Assembly: GCA_003427395.1 (NCBI GenBank)
Contig: BFEA01000324.1
Span: 172,674-215,501, forward strand
Direction of reading: 5' to 3'
Source of the DNA: Chara braunii
Taxonomy: Eukaryota; Streptophyta; Charophyceae; Charales; Characeae
Length of the DNA: 42,828 bases
Positions within the stretch are counted from its first letter, which is position 1, and the number at the start of each line of letters is the position of its first letter. The notes under the pieces are model-generated. The model did no database searches and was not told the DNA's origin. It saw only the letters and a program-made list of their open reading frames with translations. Below, piece after piece: positions 9,064 to 19,660 of the stretch. The position numbers were made by a program, and so were the translations under genes.

Positions 9064-10932
9064 CGATCTTTCGGCCAGGGTGCGTGAAGACTTGATTCGG
9101 GCTTACGAGAATGGGTGGTCTCGTCAGAGGATGTTTGCTCGTGGCTTCAAAAGGGGGAGGGTGCATGGGGAGGGTCCAAATGTAATGTCCTATGTCGCGA
9201 AGTCAAGGGAGATTGCTCAATGGTTGGTGGCGAAGGCGGAGGATGTGGTGGTGATAAGGGGCATTGAATACAAACTGATGTTCAAGCTGTGGATGAACAG
9301 AGCATGAAGGAGAGGAGAAGACAGGAGGACGAAACTAAATTTTCGGTTACAGCCCTCAGAGTGCCACTTAGAGCGATGTTCCATGTCCCGGACTTGGTGC
9401 AGCAGGTGATTGGAAACATCATTCTTCAGCACCCGTCGGAACCGGACGCCTCTCGCCCTAAGTTAATGAACCTTAAATTTGAGTTGCCTAGAGAGGTGGA
9501 GGAGCGTTTTGAACCAACTCTTCCCATGAAATTGGAAGACGACGAGATTTATAACATGGAATTTGTGTGTAAAAACACACCGTGGTGCACTCGCTGCCGA
9601 TGGTGGTTTCACACAGAGTCCGACGGCTGTCCTAGAGCAGAAGAGGTGGCGGAAGGCATGGAGACACAAGTAGTGTTGGCTGGGCGAAATCGCAACCGAG
9701 GGCTCAAACAAAATTTTAATCAAGGGGAGGTAGTGTACCTGGCAACGGGGAATCAGGGATGCAGCGGGGAATCAGGGATGCAGCTTGAGATGTAGCGAGT
9801 GTGCATGTTGGAGGGGAGGCCCAAAGTAGAGGGGGAGGGGTAAGCGGGAATGGGAGTAGGCAACAACCTAGTCATAGCGTCATAAGAGATCAGGGTCAAA
9901 ACTCAGCCGCCGGTGGCTCAGCCGTTCAGGGAGTGGGAGGGGATGCTAATGGGTTGGGCACTCGGTATGTTACAGGAATGGAAGAAGGCGTTGTAGGAGG
10001 GCAGGCAACATGGAGTCAATATGGACTCCAAGAGGCTCAGCTCGGAGGGCAGGTTTAGCAACCCCCCGTGTGGCATCAAACACAGTTTGGGGGGTTCCAA
10101 TATGGAAATTGGCCGGGGGCGACCTATCAGGGGCTACAGACCCCCAATCCCTATCTGGCATACCCTACCCACTATTCAGCGATGGGTCTGCAGAATCACG
10201 GTGTACCCCGAGAGGAGGCTTCCTCGACACAGCTGGTGGGAGTTGAGGAGGAGAAAGTGGTTTCAGAATTCTTAGACCATCAGGGTGAGAGGCAGCAGGA
10301 GCAGGCTCAACCCTCATCGTCTCATCATTCGGTCGCGGCCTCTGGAAGAGAAGATAGAATGGAGAATTCGTAGACTTACTATTCCGGATGGAGTGCCCAC
10401 TCGGACAGGAGATGAGCAGCAACACGAGGAAAATTTTCTATTGTCGTTGGTTTGCACTCTCCTCAGTAATGAGGCATTCATTTTGGGTCTTATTCACCGG
10501 AATGGACAGACTATTCTGCCAGCGACATTGTTTAGTGGGATTCCAAGCCCAGAGTTTGTGGAAGCCAGGGTGAGGCAGATGTATGCGGACCGCGTCTGTT
10601 TCAGGCTCTTTACGGAGGAAGCTATGCCGAAAATCGCCATAGACACTCCAACAGGTCAGAGGATCAAATTCTTCATCTTGCTTATCGATGCGAGGATTCC
10701 GACTCCTCATTGGGCTGGCCTCCCATCAGTGGGACTGACATGCATCCCTCTCCGGATGCTGCTGGAAGACTCATCTACCGGAGCTCTCAAATGTCGTGGT
10801 AGAGCCAGGTGTGGCAGCACAATTTCTGAAAGGCTTGAACGAGAGGATGCCCCTGAATCAAAATCTGGAGTCGGGTTTCGTGCAGAAGGTGCTAGCAGAG
10901 AAGTGGCAATCCACATCCCCGGGGAACGATAA
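9064..10932 (+). pseudogene. LINE A ORF1 remnant (RNA-binding ORF1p)
   Basis: The N-terminal part (ARVREDLIRAYENGW ... EGPNVMSYVAK) matches the DUF4283-like region seen in LINE D (LIRRYENVW ... EGFNLVTYVAS). A frameshift near 9300 precedes the second segment, which holds a CCHC-type knuckle, C-TR-C-RWWF-H-TESDG-C, from about 9586. A Gly/Gln-rich and Tyr-rich linker follows (9800-10370), broken by a stop near 10058 and further frameshifts. The C-terminal segment (about 10350-10932) holds FLLSLVCTLLSNEAFILGLI and an FSG block that align with the end of LINE D ORF1. The protein would bind element RNA in the ribonucleoprotein particle. At least three frame changes and several stops make it a pseudogene; the original Met is not visible. 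Confidence 0.8.
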
Positions 10933-10994
10933 CGCCAACCTAGACAGGGCAGTAACTGAGCGCATCCAAGATTCTCACGCTCTCAATGGATCTA

Positions 10995-13900
10995 ATGGTC
11001 AAGCTTAAACTTGCAACATAGAACGTGAAGGGGCTTGGGGACTTGGGGGGAAAGAGGAAGGGGAAAAGACTTAAGTCCTGGATTCATGAGCACTCAATGG
11101 ATATCATGCTGCTGCAGGAAACGAAACTATCGGAGGCTAAGCTAGCGCAGCTTACAGATTGGTGGGATGGACCACAACTCTGGTCTCCCGCCAGGGGTTC
11201 AAGAGGTGGGACCGCAATCCTGGTGCACAAGAGACTGGAGGCGGAGCTGATAGACTACGACGCAGACTTATGGGCGAGGTGGGTGTGGATTAAGCTGAAA
11301 TGTGAAGGGTTGAACATTGTGATAGTAACGATATACACCCCTAATGAGCCAAGGGATCGTACGCATTTCATGAGGGCAATCCCTCACTGTCTTCCCCAGG
11401 AGGAGCATATGGTAGTTGGCGGGGATTGAAACCTGGTGAGTATCCCAGGTCTGGACTCAGAGGCAGTGGAGGGAATGAGGCAGGACAGAGAGTTTTTTTT
11501 GAGCTGGAAAGAAGCCTGGGGCCTGCAGGATATCTACAGGGAGATGCACCCGAACGAACCAGGTTTTACCTGGTTTGCAAACACCCAGAGTGCAGCAGGA
11601 GCCAAACGCCGCCTGGACTTCTTCCTCACGAAAGGGGTATTATATGACGGTGCGCAGTGGGTGGAAGAATCTAACGGATCTATGTCGGACCATAAGCTGG
11701 TGAGGTTGAAGGTACAAGTCTCAGAGAAAGATAGGAGAGCCCTGGTTACTTTAAATTAAACACTCTGAACCTGGAAGATGAGGGGTGGAGGCGGTGGGTG
11801 GAAGTGTTCTGGGCGGACTGGCAGGGGACAAAGGAGAGTTTCCCAGACTATCAGGATTGGTGGGACACAAGCCTCCAAATTATCTTAGCAAAGTTCGAAG
11901 TTTTCTCCTGAATAGCGGCCTTTTTGAGAAATAAGCAAGAGGCTGTTTGTCGTAAGAGGGTGGAGGAAGCAGAAAATCGAATGGGTATACATTCGATTTC
12001 GGACTGGGTGTGGGCAGAGGAGAGGAACATGAGCCAGGAGGAATGGGAACATCTGCAGGTAGCGAAGCAGGAGAGATGGGAAAAAATTCTCAAGGAAAAG
12101 GGGATAGTCTACAACGACAGGCTGTCTAGGGAGGCATTCAAAAAACTACTACCCAGACAGGATATGGCGCAGATGAGAGAGCTTCAGCATCCCCATCTCC
12201 TAGGAAACCCGGTGGCAACCTCTAATGAGATGATGTGTGTGTATGCAGCGGACTGTTACAAGGACATCCTAGCGACCAGGAAGACTTACTGGGACTGGGA
12301 GACGGATTTGACGAAAGAAAGTGACTTCTGGGACACATTGCAGGTCAGGGTAGCTGTTCAGGATAAACTGCTATTGGACAGACCGATCACAGCTAAAGAA
12401 CTTCGACAGACGCTGAAGGCTATGGCGAAGGGTATGGCCCTGGGCAATGATGGCCTACCGGTGGAGTTTTCTGGCAGGTGCTCGAAGCAGACATGGTTAA
12501 GCTCTATAACAATATTTTGTCAGGGTGTACGCTGGGTAAGACCATGTCCAGGGGAATAATATCCTTGTTGTACAAGAAGGGCGACAAAAGCGAGGTGAGG
12601 AATTGGACGCCAATATCTTTGCTAAATGCGATTTATAAAATTTTGGCGAAGATTAGCTCGTCGCCTGGGCTCTGTCCTCCCCTCCCTTATAGGCAGAGAT
12701 CAAGGAGCTTTCGTACAGGGCCGTTCGATTTTTGATAACATCCTGATGGTCATTGAATCATTAGAGATCATTGAGGTGGATAACTTGGATGTCGCGGTGT
12801 TGTTGATCGATCTGGAAAAAGCCCATGATCGAGTCAACTGGACCTTCGGCATGACCACCTTGAAAGTGTTGGATTTTGGTTCTGCGTTCTGTCGCTGGGT
12901 CAAGGTGCTGTACGCATATTCAACGACTACAGTTCATGTCAATGGAGTGAGTTCAGAGCCTTTCCATCTATCCGCTCATTGCGTCAGGGGTGTTCGTTGA
13001 CCCCCTTGCTGTTCGTTCTGCAGTTGGAAACCCTTTTGTCTGCAATCAGGGCTAATCAAGTAATCCGTGGGCTGCAGTTGCCATGGGGACGGGAATGTCG
13101 AGTTAAGGCATTAGCTGATGACCTTTTTGCTCTCTCCTCGAACTCGACAGACTCCCTGGAGGCCTTGAAATCCTGTCTCAAGCGCTACGTGGAAGTTTCA
13201 GAAGCAGCCATTAATTGAAATAAATCATTTGTTTTTTTGCGAGAGGGGTATCGGCTGCAGGTTCAGTGGGGTATGCAGAGAGTGCCTAAAGGGGAGGCGC
13301 AGAGGTTCCTGGGAGTCATGATTTCCTTGGGTGACTCCGTCTCCTCGCAGGAACTGATACCGAGAGAAAGAGTGTCAACACGCATCAAGAGTTGGGGGAA
13401 AGCTCCCCACTTGTCGTTGATGGGCAGGGTGCTGGTTATTACAATCTCTGCCTTTTCCCTCTTGTGGTATGTCCTGCGAACCCTCAAGTTATCAGAGTCA
13501 ACGCTTAGGGTGATCCGGGAGGCGGCAAGACGCTTTCTTTGGAAACCAGGAGCAGAAGAAAATCAGGGTTACATTGCGAAAGAGGCCTGGGAGGCAGTCT
13601 GTGCTCCAAGAGAAGATGGAGGTTTGGCTATAAAAGATCCAGGGGCACAAAATCTGACCTTGCTTGCAAGCTGGTTAGTCAAGGTGGCGGAAACACAAAC
13701 TCCTCCGGATTGGTGTCTGATGATTGAGCACATTCTGATGAGGGAATGGGGTTTGAGCCGGCCTTCGGATGTCTGGGTGGCGATAATGATAGACTCGTTC
13801 CTCAACAAGCGCATAAACTCTGCTTTCTGGAGCAATGTGTTACAAGCATAGAGACAAGTCAAACCGAATTTCAGAGAACAGCCGGCCTCCAAAGAAGAGG

Positions 13901-15225
13901 TTAAAGCACAACCTCTGTTTGAGAACCCCCTGATTAAGGGCCCAGATGGTTCAGTGCTCTCAGCCGCTGCTACTCCAGGGTCCTTTGGACATAAGTGGAT
14001 CAAGAGAGGGGTGGCGACTATCGGTGACCTGTGGGATGACTCTACAAATCTGTGGCGCCCTCCCGGGCAGTTGAAAGAGAAACTAGGCATGCTCCCAGCC
14101 CAAGCAGAGAGAATAGAGTTGTTAATCCAAGCAATCCCGGATAGTTGGAAGAAGTTGCTGGGTCCGGAAGGGATTAACCCCCCGGGCACATGGTTTCGGG
14201 GTACGCTAGGGGAGGAGGAAGGGAAGTTTTTTAGGTTGCAAAGTTGGGAGGAGGAGGGAAACGGTAAATGCTGCCTGGAAGTGTTCACGAGGGCGGAGCT
14301 GTCCTCGATGGTTATCCGTCAGACAAGAACCATAGAACGCAGGGGCCTGAGCAGCCTCCAGGAGATCAAGGTGCGAATCAACTGTCCGACCAACAGCTAG
14401 GCTCAGCCGGCGATCAGTATCATAGCAGGGGGTAACCCCACGTGCAACCTGAGGATAGATCCTCTGATATGGGGGTGAGAGTCAGAGGGACGAGTGATGA
14501 AGGATCTTAGTAACCTGGGTACGGCGAGGGCGGTTCGTAATCGGAGAAAGCGTGAGAAAAAACTCAATAAATTAATCCCCAGATGGGAAATTTCTCAACC
14601 CTTTGTGTCGGTCCCCACAGAAGAACAACTGGTGCGGCTGTGGAATCAATTGGCGGCCCCTCCTTCATAGAAGATAGCCTCCCTGCTCTGGCTGCAGTCA
14701 CGCCTGGCAGTCCCTACCGCCAAGTGGCTGAACCACAGGGGAGTTCAGGTTCGACTTGAATGCGACCGATGCTTCTGGCCGGTCGAATCAATAACCCATA
14801 TGTGGTGGGACTGCCCTAGATCCAGGAAATGGTGGCGATGGTAGTTCGCACACTGGGAAAAGATGTCAGGCAGGAAGTTTGCACATGACATGGCGTGGGT
14901 TCTCCAGGGCTTCCTGCATCAAGAGGAATCGACAGACTCAGGCTGGGGTTATATGGCCCAAGTCGCAAGGGCAATGATGATGTGGGTTATTTGGTTGGAC
15001 AGGAATGGGCGGAGGTTTCAAACCCGTGAGCTCTCAGAACTACAGGCAGAGAAGCAGTTCAGGTCACTACTGAAGTTGGAAATCAGAGCAGATTGGAAGC
15101 GGAAAGTGCTGCAAGGAGAGGGTTTGGCTGAGAAACGATGGTTCGAAAAAACTTGGGCGAGACCAGGGGTGTTGGCCAAGTTAGAGGGAGGTACGTTGTG
15201 CATCTCCCCGTGGCTCGAAGGATAG
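10995..15225 (+). pseudogene. LINE A ORF2 remnant (AP endonuclease + reverse transcriptase)
   Basis: The likely start is MVKLKLAT at 10995, followed by a stop where Trp is expected, then NVKGLGD. EN motifs: LLQETKL (catalytic Glu) near 11115, GGD then a stop then NLV at 11420-11435, and SDHKLV near 11685. RT motifs: GNDGLPVEF near 12445, YKKGDKSEVRNWTPISLLN near 12570, DQGAFVQGRSIFDN near 12690, DLEKAHDRVNW near 12810, RQGCSLTPLLF near 12980 and LADDLF at 13111-13128. The thumb-like WKPGAEENQGYI region follows near 13540. A C-terminal zf-RVT-like knuckle (CDRC...HMWWDC) sits near 14760-14815, and the ORF ends in SPWLEG. Stops include 11019, 11427, 11909, 13216, 13849, 14668 and 14842. Frameshifts lie near 12470, 12650 and 12990. 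The complete original would be ~1400 aa. Confidence 0.92.
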
Positions 15226-15702
15226 GAACGGAGCCGGGTTAGTCTACATTAGGGGTTAGGGGAGAGGTCTTGGGCTGGGTCAGGCAACCTGGTCACTCGG
15301 TTGCATGGGGTAAGGTTGGGTCGTGGTAGACAGGGCTTGATTTAAGAGTGGCGTAACAATGGAACGAGGTTCCACCGGCCGTAGGTAGGTCGGGTTCAGG
15401 TCGAGTTAGACCTGGTGTTAAACTCGATTAGTGGTAGGCTAGCGTAGGACGGGGGTTAGTAGGGGGTTAGGAGGGAGTTGGGCAACGGGAGAGCCTGGGT
15501 AGGTCCGGGGATTCTGCAGGGTTACATTCTGTCATGAGTTGTAGGTAGGTGGTTCTCTGGAAGAGAGTTTCGTTCACGTGTTGGGTTAAGCTAAACCGGC
15601 TGATTCTGCCGGGATAACACCGGGTAGAATTGTGAGGTCCCCGACCTTGATATTTTGAATGAGTAATAAATTGTGATTTGTCAAAAAAAAAAAAAAAAAA
15701 AA
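15226..15702 (+). other. LINE A 3' UTR with conserved terminal motif and poly-A
   Basis: The region is non-coding and G/T-rich. Near its end lies GGATAACACCGGGTAGAA, then TTGTGAGGTCCCCGA, which recurs at the 3' ends of LINE C (identical 15-mer) and LINE B (one change). About 36 nt separate the motif from the A20 tail. By analogy with other LINEs, such motifs can be recognised by the RT at initiation; that role is inference. Confidence 0.75.
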
Positions 15703-15738
15703 TGATGGTCGAGGCCGGGGACCTCACAATTCTACCCG
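15621..15738. repeat. 26-bp inverted repeat at the LINE A / LINE B junction
   Basis: Arms 15621-15646 and 15713-15738 are reverse complements at 25 of 26 positions, separated by 66 nt that include the A20 tract. They are the 3' motifs of two LINEs in tail-to-tail orientation. The junction could extrude a hairpin. Confidence 0.85.
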
Positions 15739-15739
15739 G

Positions 15740-16680
15740 GGGCGAGGTCCCATTAGCAGTCGGATAGGAATGTGGCCGATCCAGTGTGACACTGAGTGGC
15801 AGCGGCCAGACAAGTTGATTATGAATTTCTGGGCTGAGAAAACAGGAAAAAGGCCAAAAAAAAAAAAAGAAACAGAGACCCCCCACCGAAAATCACGGCA
15901 GAGTGCTTCCCAGCCATCAGATCACAAATGATCTGATGGTGGTGGTTGCAAAAACGGTGAACAAAGTAACAACCACATTTTCTCGAATAAACTCGTTTTC
16001 TGTCAGCAGTGATCCTGACACCCTCCATGTACTCCGTGATTGAAGGAGGGCTCCACCCAATGAGATAATTGCACAACAGCAAGTAAAATGCTGAAAATCT
16101 TCTATCCAGTGGGCTAAGGCCGACCCCAACCTCATTTGGGGTTGGCCACACCCCCAACCGATGCATGGGCATGATGCCCAGTGTTAAAGAGAGGGGGAGG
16201 GGAACCAAGATCTCCTTACTTTTTCGGGTAATACATGTAAAATACTGACCGTGGGATCACGAGTACTGCACGACAGGATTTGGGTCACTCAAGTGGGACC
16301 TTGCCCCGGGAGTATCAAGAACTTGCTGGAAACCGGGTCCAGCGTCCCATGACCTCTTTTCCCTTAACAGGGAGAAACTCCTCAAAATAAAACCTTGAAG
16401 CTTATCAAAAAATTGTGGCTAGGACTAAACAAATGCATTACTCCCATTCCTTCAGCCAACATTGATCTCGTAGCTAGTTGAAACTTTTACCAATGCACCA
16501 TTTGCTTGCCCGTTTAAAGTTCGCGCCTGACAAGCTTCAAACAGGCATACATGTGGTATTCGTATCGGACTATCCCCTGGTATCTGCGTTTAAGTATAAT
16601 CAGTTCAAATTCCTACCCCAGGCTATCTGTGACTAATCACCTGTACTCAACACTCTGCATTTCGCCTTAGTCAAGAGTAT
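15740..16680 (-). other. LINE B 3' region with a structured block
   Basis: No coding frame is convincing. An A-run (15856-15868, plus strand) is followed by strong hairpins: CCATCAGATCA-CAAA-TGATCTGATGG at 15914-15939, CCCTCC/GGAGGG near 16020-16052, and CCGACCCCAA/TTGGGGTTGG at 16120-16145. This part is longer than the LINE A 3' UTR, so the 15.85-16.21 kb block may be a later insertion. Confidence 0.5.
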
Positions 16681-16689
16681 CGGAGAGCC

Positions 16690-19660
16690 AAGAGCAAATT
16701 TTCATTTTTCCTTCATTGTTCACTTAGGCTAGCTTTCCGTCCCTGGCCCAGGTCTTTTGAAACCAAATACCCTTCTTTCCCTGCCAGTCGGCTCTGATAA
16801 TCCTTCTGATTCCTTGTTTCACTTGCTGTTGTTGCTGTTCCCTTGGGACCTCCTCTTTTCTGAAGACTTTGGCGTTTCTAGCCTTTCATATTACCTCCAT
16901 AATCACTCCCCCTACAACAGAGGGCAATCTATCCCCAATCTGAGGATCTCTTCTCCGCGTTGACTTTGGACCATGCATTCAAGATGCCCTTCCAAACTTT
17001 AAACTTCATCTTTCTCCTCCCAAAGGATGGAATCAGCATACATGCCCAGACTTTAGAGTGATCCTCCAACTCTCAATCTGTGCCCAGGATATACTGTGTC
17101 AGTTCCTTCCATTCTTTTGCTTCTCCCTTCGTCATGGCCTGTATTGGCTACTTAGCTAATAATGCCACATTTTGTTGCTCTGGGTCTAAAATGCCCAGAC
17201 CTCCTTTCTTTATCGGAGTAGCTACCACATCCCATGCTACTTTAAACATGTACCCCTGGTCCTCCCCAACGTCCGGTTTCTATATATAGCGAGAGGCGGA
17301 CCTCTTGATTGTCTTGTACGCAGTCTTACCCAGTCTATGGATCGTCAAGGGAAACCATAGTAGTGAAAGGGCTGCAGCGGATACCACCGACATGAGCGTC
17401 TTTCCCAACTTGCTATCCTTGCCACCACCTTATCTGTCAGCAGATTATCATGGACCTGTTGGCAGTTTGATAGTGAGATCTGTATCCCCAAGAATTTGTC
17501 TGAGGAGTTGGTTGGCACCTAGCGTAGTTCCCAATCCACACACAACACATAGGGGGCAGGTAGAAAAAATAATGACTTGTCCCAACTTATAGAGGCATCA
17601 GATAATATGCAGTTTTCATCCATTACCCTATAAAGTTCATTCAGGCTCCTCTCTGAATTTTCACAGGCTATGGTCAAGTCATCTGCTATAGCTCCTCCTT
17701 TTCAATTCAAAGATGGGGTTACTTGGAGGTCAGTTATTTGCGGATTGTTCCTTGTATTTGCTAAAAGGACTTCCAACTGGAGAACGAAGATTAGTGGGTA
17801 AGTGGACAACCCTGTCTCAAGGACCGGGAGAGGCCAAACTCTTCCGACTGTTTCCCATTTACTAAGACTGTTGTCTTAGCTTCTGAATACATTGCTTTAA
17901 CCCAACAGCGAAAGGCTTGACCAAATCCCATGTTTAGAAAGGAGGTGTTGACAAAAGCCCAACCGACTTTGTCATACGCCTTCTCCATGTCCAGCATCAG
18001 TATTGTCACTTCCTTCTTTTCCTGCCCAATGATTTCTAAGGCCTGAACTGTGGTCATAATGTTATCAAAAATTGAGCGCCCTTTGACAAATGCCCCTTGT
18101 TCCTTCCCTACGATTGACGGGAGGATCGAGGCTAATCTAAGAGCTAAAGTTTTTGCCAACAATTGGTAGGACACATTTAAAACTGATATTGGCCTCCAAT
18201 TTCTTACGTCTATTTTGTCCCGCTTTTTGTATAGCACTGAGATCATGCCTATCACCATTCCTCTAGGTAAGGAGCCTGATATTAATGTCTCATTAAAAAT
18301 ATTGCAGAAGAAATTACCAAAGGCGTCCCATGCAGACAAAAAAAACTCGATTGGAATGCCATCTGGGCCCAGGCATTCAAGTTTGCCCTTGGCCATTTGC
18401 CTTGGTGCCCTAGTAACTTTTTCCACCGTTATTGGACTTTCTAGTTCTAAATGAGAGGGTCTTGAAATTCTAATTGTTGAACAGTTCCAAAATAGCGAGG
18501 ATTCTGTCAAGTTTAAGTCAAAATTGTCAAAGGGGCGCCTAGTGGAGACGATATCCTGAAAGTATATCATGGCATATGCGCATAGGGTCTCCGTGTCTTT
18601 GGCTATGGGGTCATTTACTGCAAAAGGGTGAAGCAACTCTCTCATAACCGACTTGGTTTTTCGTAGAATGAGCATCCTAAAAGTATCTTTGGTCATTTAT
18701 CATGGCCAATAATGTCTTAAATTTTTAACCATTTCTGCCAATCTCTTTGTTTTTGAATTTCGAGCTCCCCTAGTTCCTCTAGGGCTTTGGCCTTTCTTAA
18801 GTACCAGTAATATTCAAGAAATGGATCTGTATCTGTGCGAGCATCCGCTTCTTCTATTATACTTGTTAGTTGTTTTTCCTTCCAATTTCTAGAGGTCGCT
18901 TTCATTCTGGCAAACTCAATCATCGTCTCTTGGAGTATCCCTATGCCAACATCAACCCGGTTCTCAAAGTTAAGAAATAGATCGTTTGCTTTTTCTCATT
19001 CGTTCATTTGAGTTCTCACCCATTGCGGTATCCCCGGGTCCTTGAGAACGGATGAGGGTGTTTGCCCACTACCTCTTTTGAAATAACATCTATTAAAATT
19101 GGGTAGTGGTCCTACACTGATGAGGTTTTAACCTCAGTCCATATAGTCTGATCCCATGGGGTCCCTCGCGCCAGGATCAAATCCAGGCGCCTTTTAGGCC
19201 GGGGTGCGTTCCTTGAGGGCCTTGGGCCCCGCCATGTGTACTCATTTAAATCAAGAATCATCGTTCTGAAGGTATCGACTAGGCCTTGGGTCTCCATGAA
19301 GGTGTGCAGGATCATTGCATCATGTCTTATAGGGGCAAGTGAGGGTGAATCTAGGTTTGGGCTTAGCACGAAATTCCAGTTTTCCGATACAAGGAAAATT
19401 TTTGTGTCAGGGATGTATTTGGGTAGGTCAGCAAAAAAATTGATTCTTTCAGCATAATTTACTGGGGCGTTGTCAGAGCAAACACCCTTACAATGGTATT
19501 TGCTCATGTTTTGCATATGATACTGTATCGACGCTGGTCGTCGTGCTGAAGACAGTCTGGAGTAAAAAGTGGGAATTTTTTTGGCATAGCACCGTAAAGT
19601 AAACTTCTCGACCATTGAGGCTGAGGTTGCTAGGTAACCATACGCAGTGATACGACGCAT
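16690..19660 (-). pseudogene. LINE B ORF2 remnant (endonuclease fragment + RT)
   Basis: Reading from 19660 down: an endonuclease part has FLVSENWNFVLSP where FLVGGDWN is expected, then PKRRLDLIL and, after a stop, DHYPILID near 19105. The linker region (KATSRNWKEKQL) runs to about 18720. RT sequence follows from 18696: GPDGIPIEFF, LYKKRDKIDVRNWRPISVLN, EQGAFVKGRSIFDNI, LDMEKAYDKVGW and RQGCPLTH. A frameshift precedes FVLQLEVLLANTRNNPQ and the catalytic AIADDLTIAC (ADD at 17678-17686). After another frameshift come LMSVVSAAALSLLWFPL and KPDVGEDQGYMFKVAWD. The sequence then jumps near 16915 to the C-terminal RRIIRADWQ ... FQKTWARDGKLA, so the knuckle region is deleted. Stops replace Trp at 17280-17282 and 17149-17151. 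The catalytic Asp of the endonuclease reads Asn. Confidence 0.88.

Larger units (their letters stand above)
9063..15702 (+). mobile_element. LINE A: L1-type non-LTR retrotransposon, nearly full length, dead
   Basis: The order is ORF1 (9064-10932), a ~60-bp gap, ORF2 with endonuclease, RT and a C-terminal knuckle (10995-15225), a ~420-bp 3' UTR, then a 20-A tail at 15683-15702. Such elements move by target-primed reverse transcription using ORF2p, with ORF1p coating the RNA. The 5' end is probably truncated: LINE D has upstream ORF1 sequence that is missing here, and an unrelated repeat abuts at 9062. Multiple stops and frameshifts make both ORFs non-functional. No convincing target-site duplication was found around the tail. 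Confidence 0.9.
15703..19660 (-). mobile_element. LINE B: L1-type LINE, minus strand, with internal deletion
   Basis: The conserved 3' motif lies at 15713-15738. A long 3' region (to about 16680) is followed by ORF2 remnants up to 19660. The 5' part (ORF1 and the start of the endonuclease) is not recognisable upstream of 19660. RT sequence is clearly diverged from LINE A and LINE C, so this is a separate subfamily. It sits tail-to-tail with LINE A. It lacks the ~1.1 kb that in LINE A lies between the thumb-like region and the C-terminal end. Confidence 0.85.

Noticed and set aside
11019-14844. Variant genetic code reading TGA or TAG as Trp
   Set aside because: Both TGA and TAG replace Trp in the same ORFs, which also contain many TGG codons and frameshifts; mutational decay explains this better.
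9063-15720. Target-site duplication for LINE A
   Set aside because: The 10 bases after the poly-A (TGATGGTCGA) were not found just upstream of the element start.
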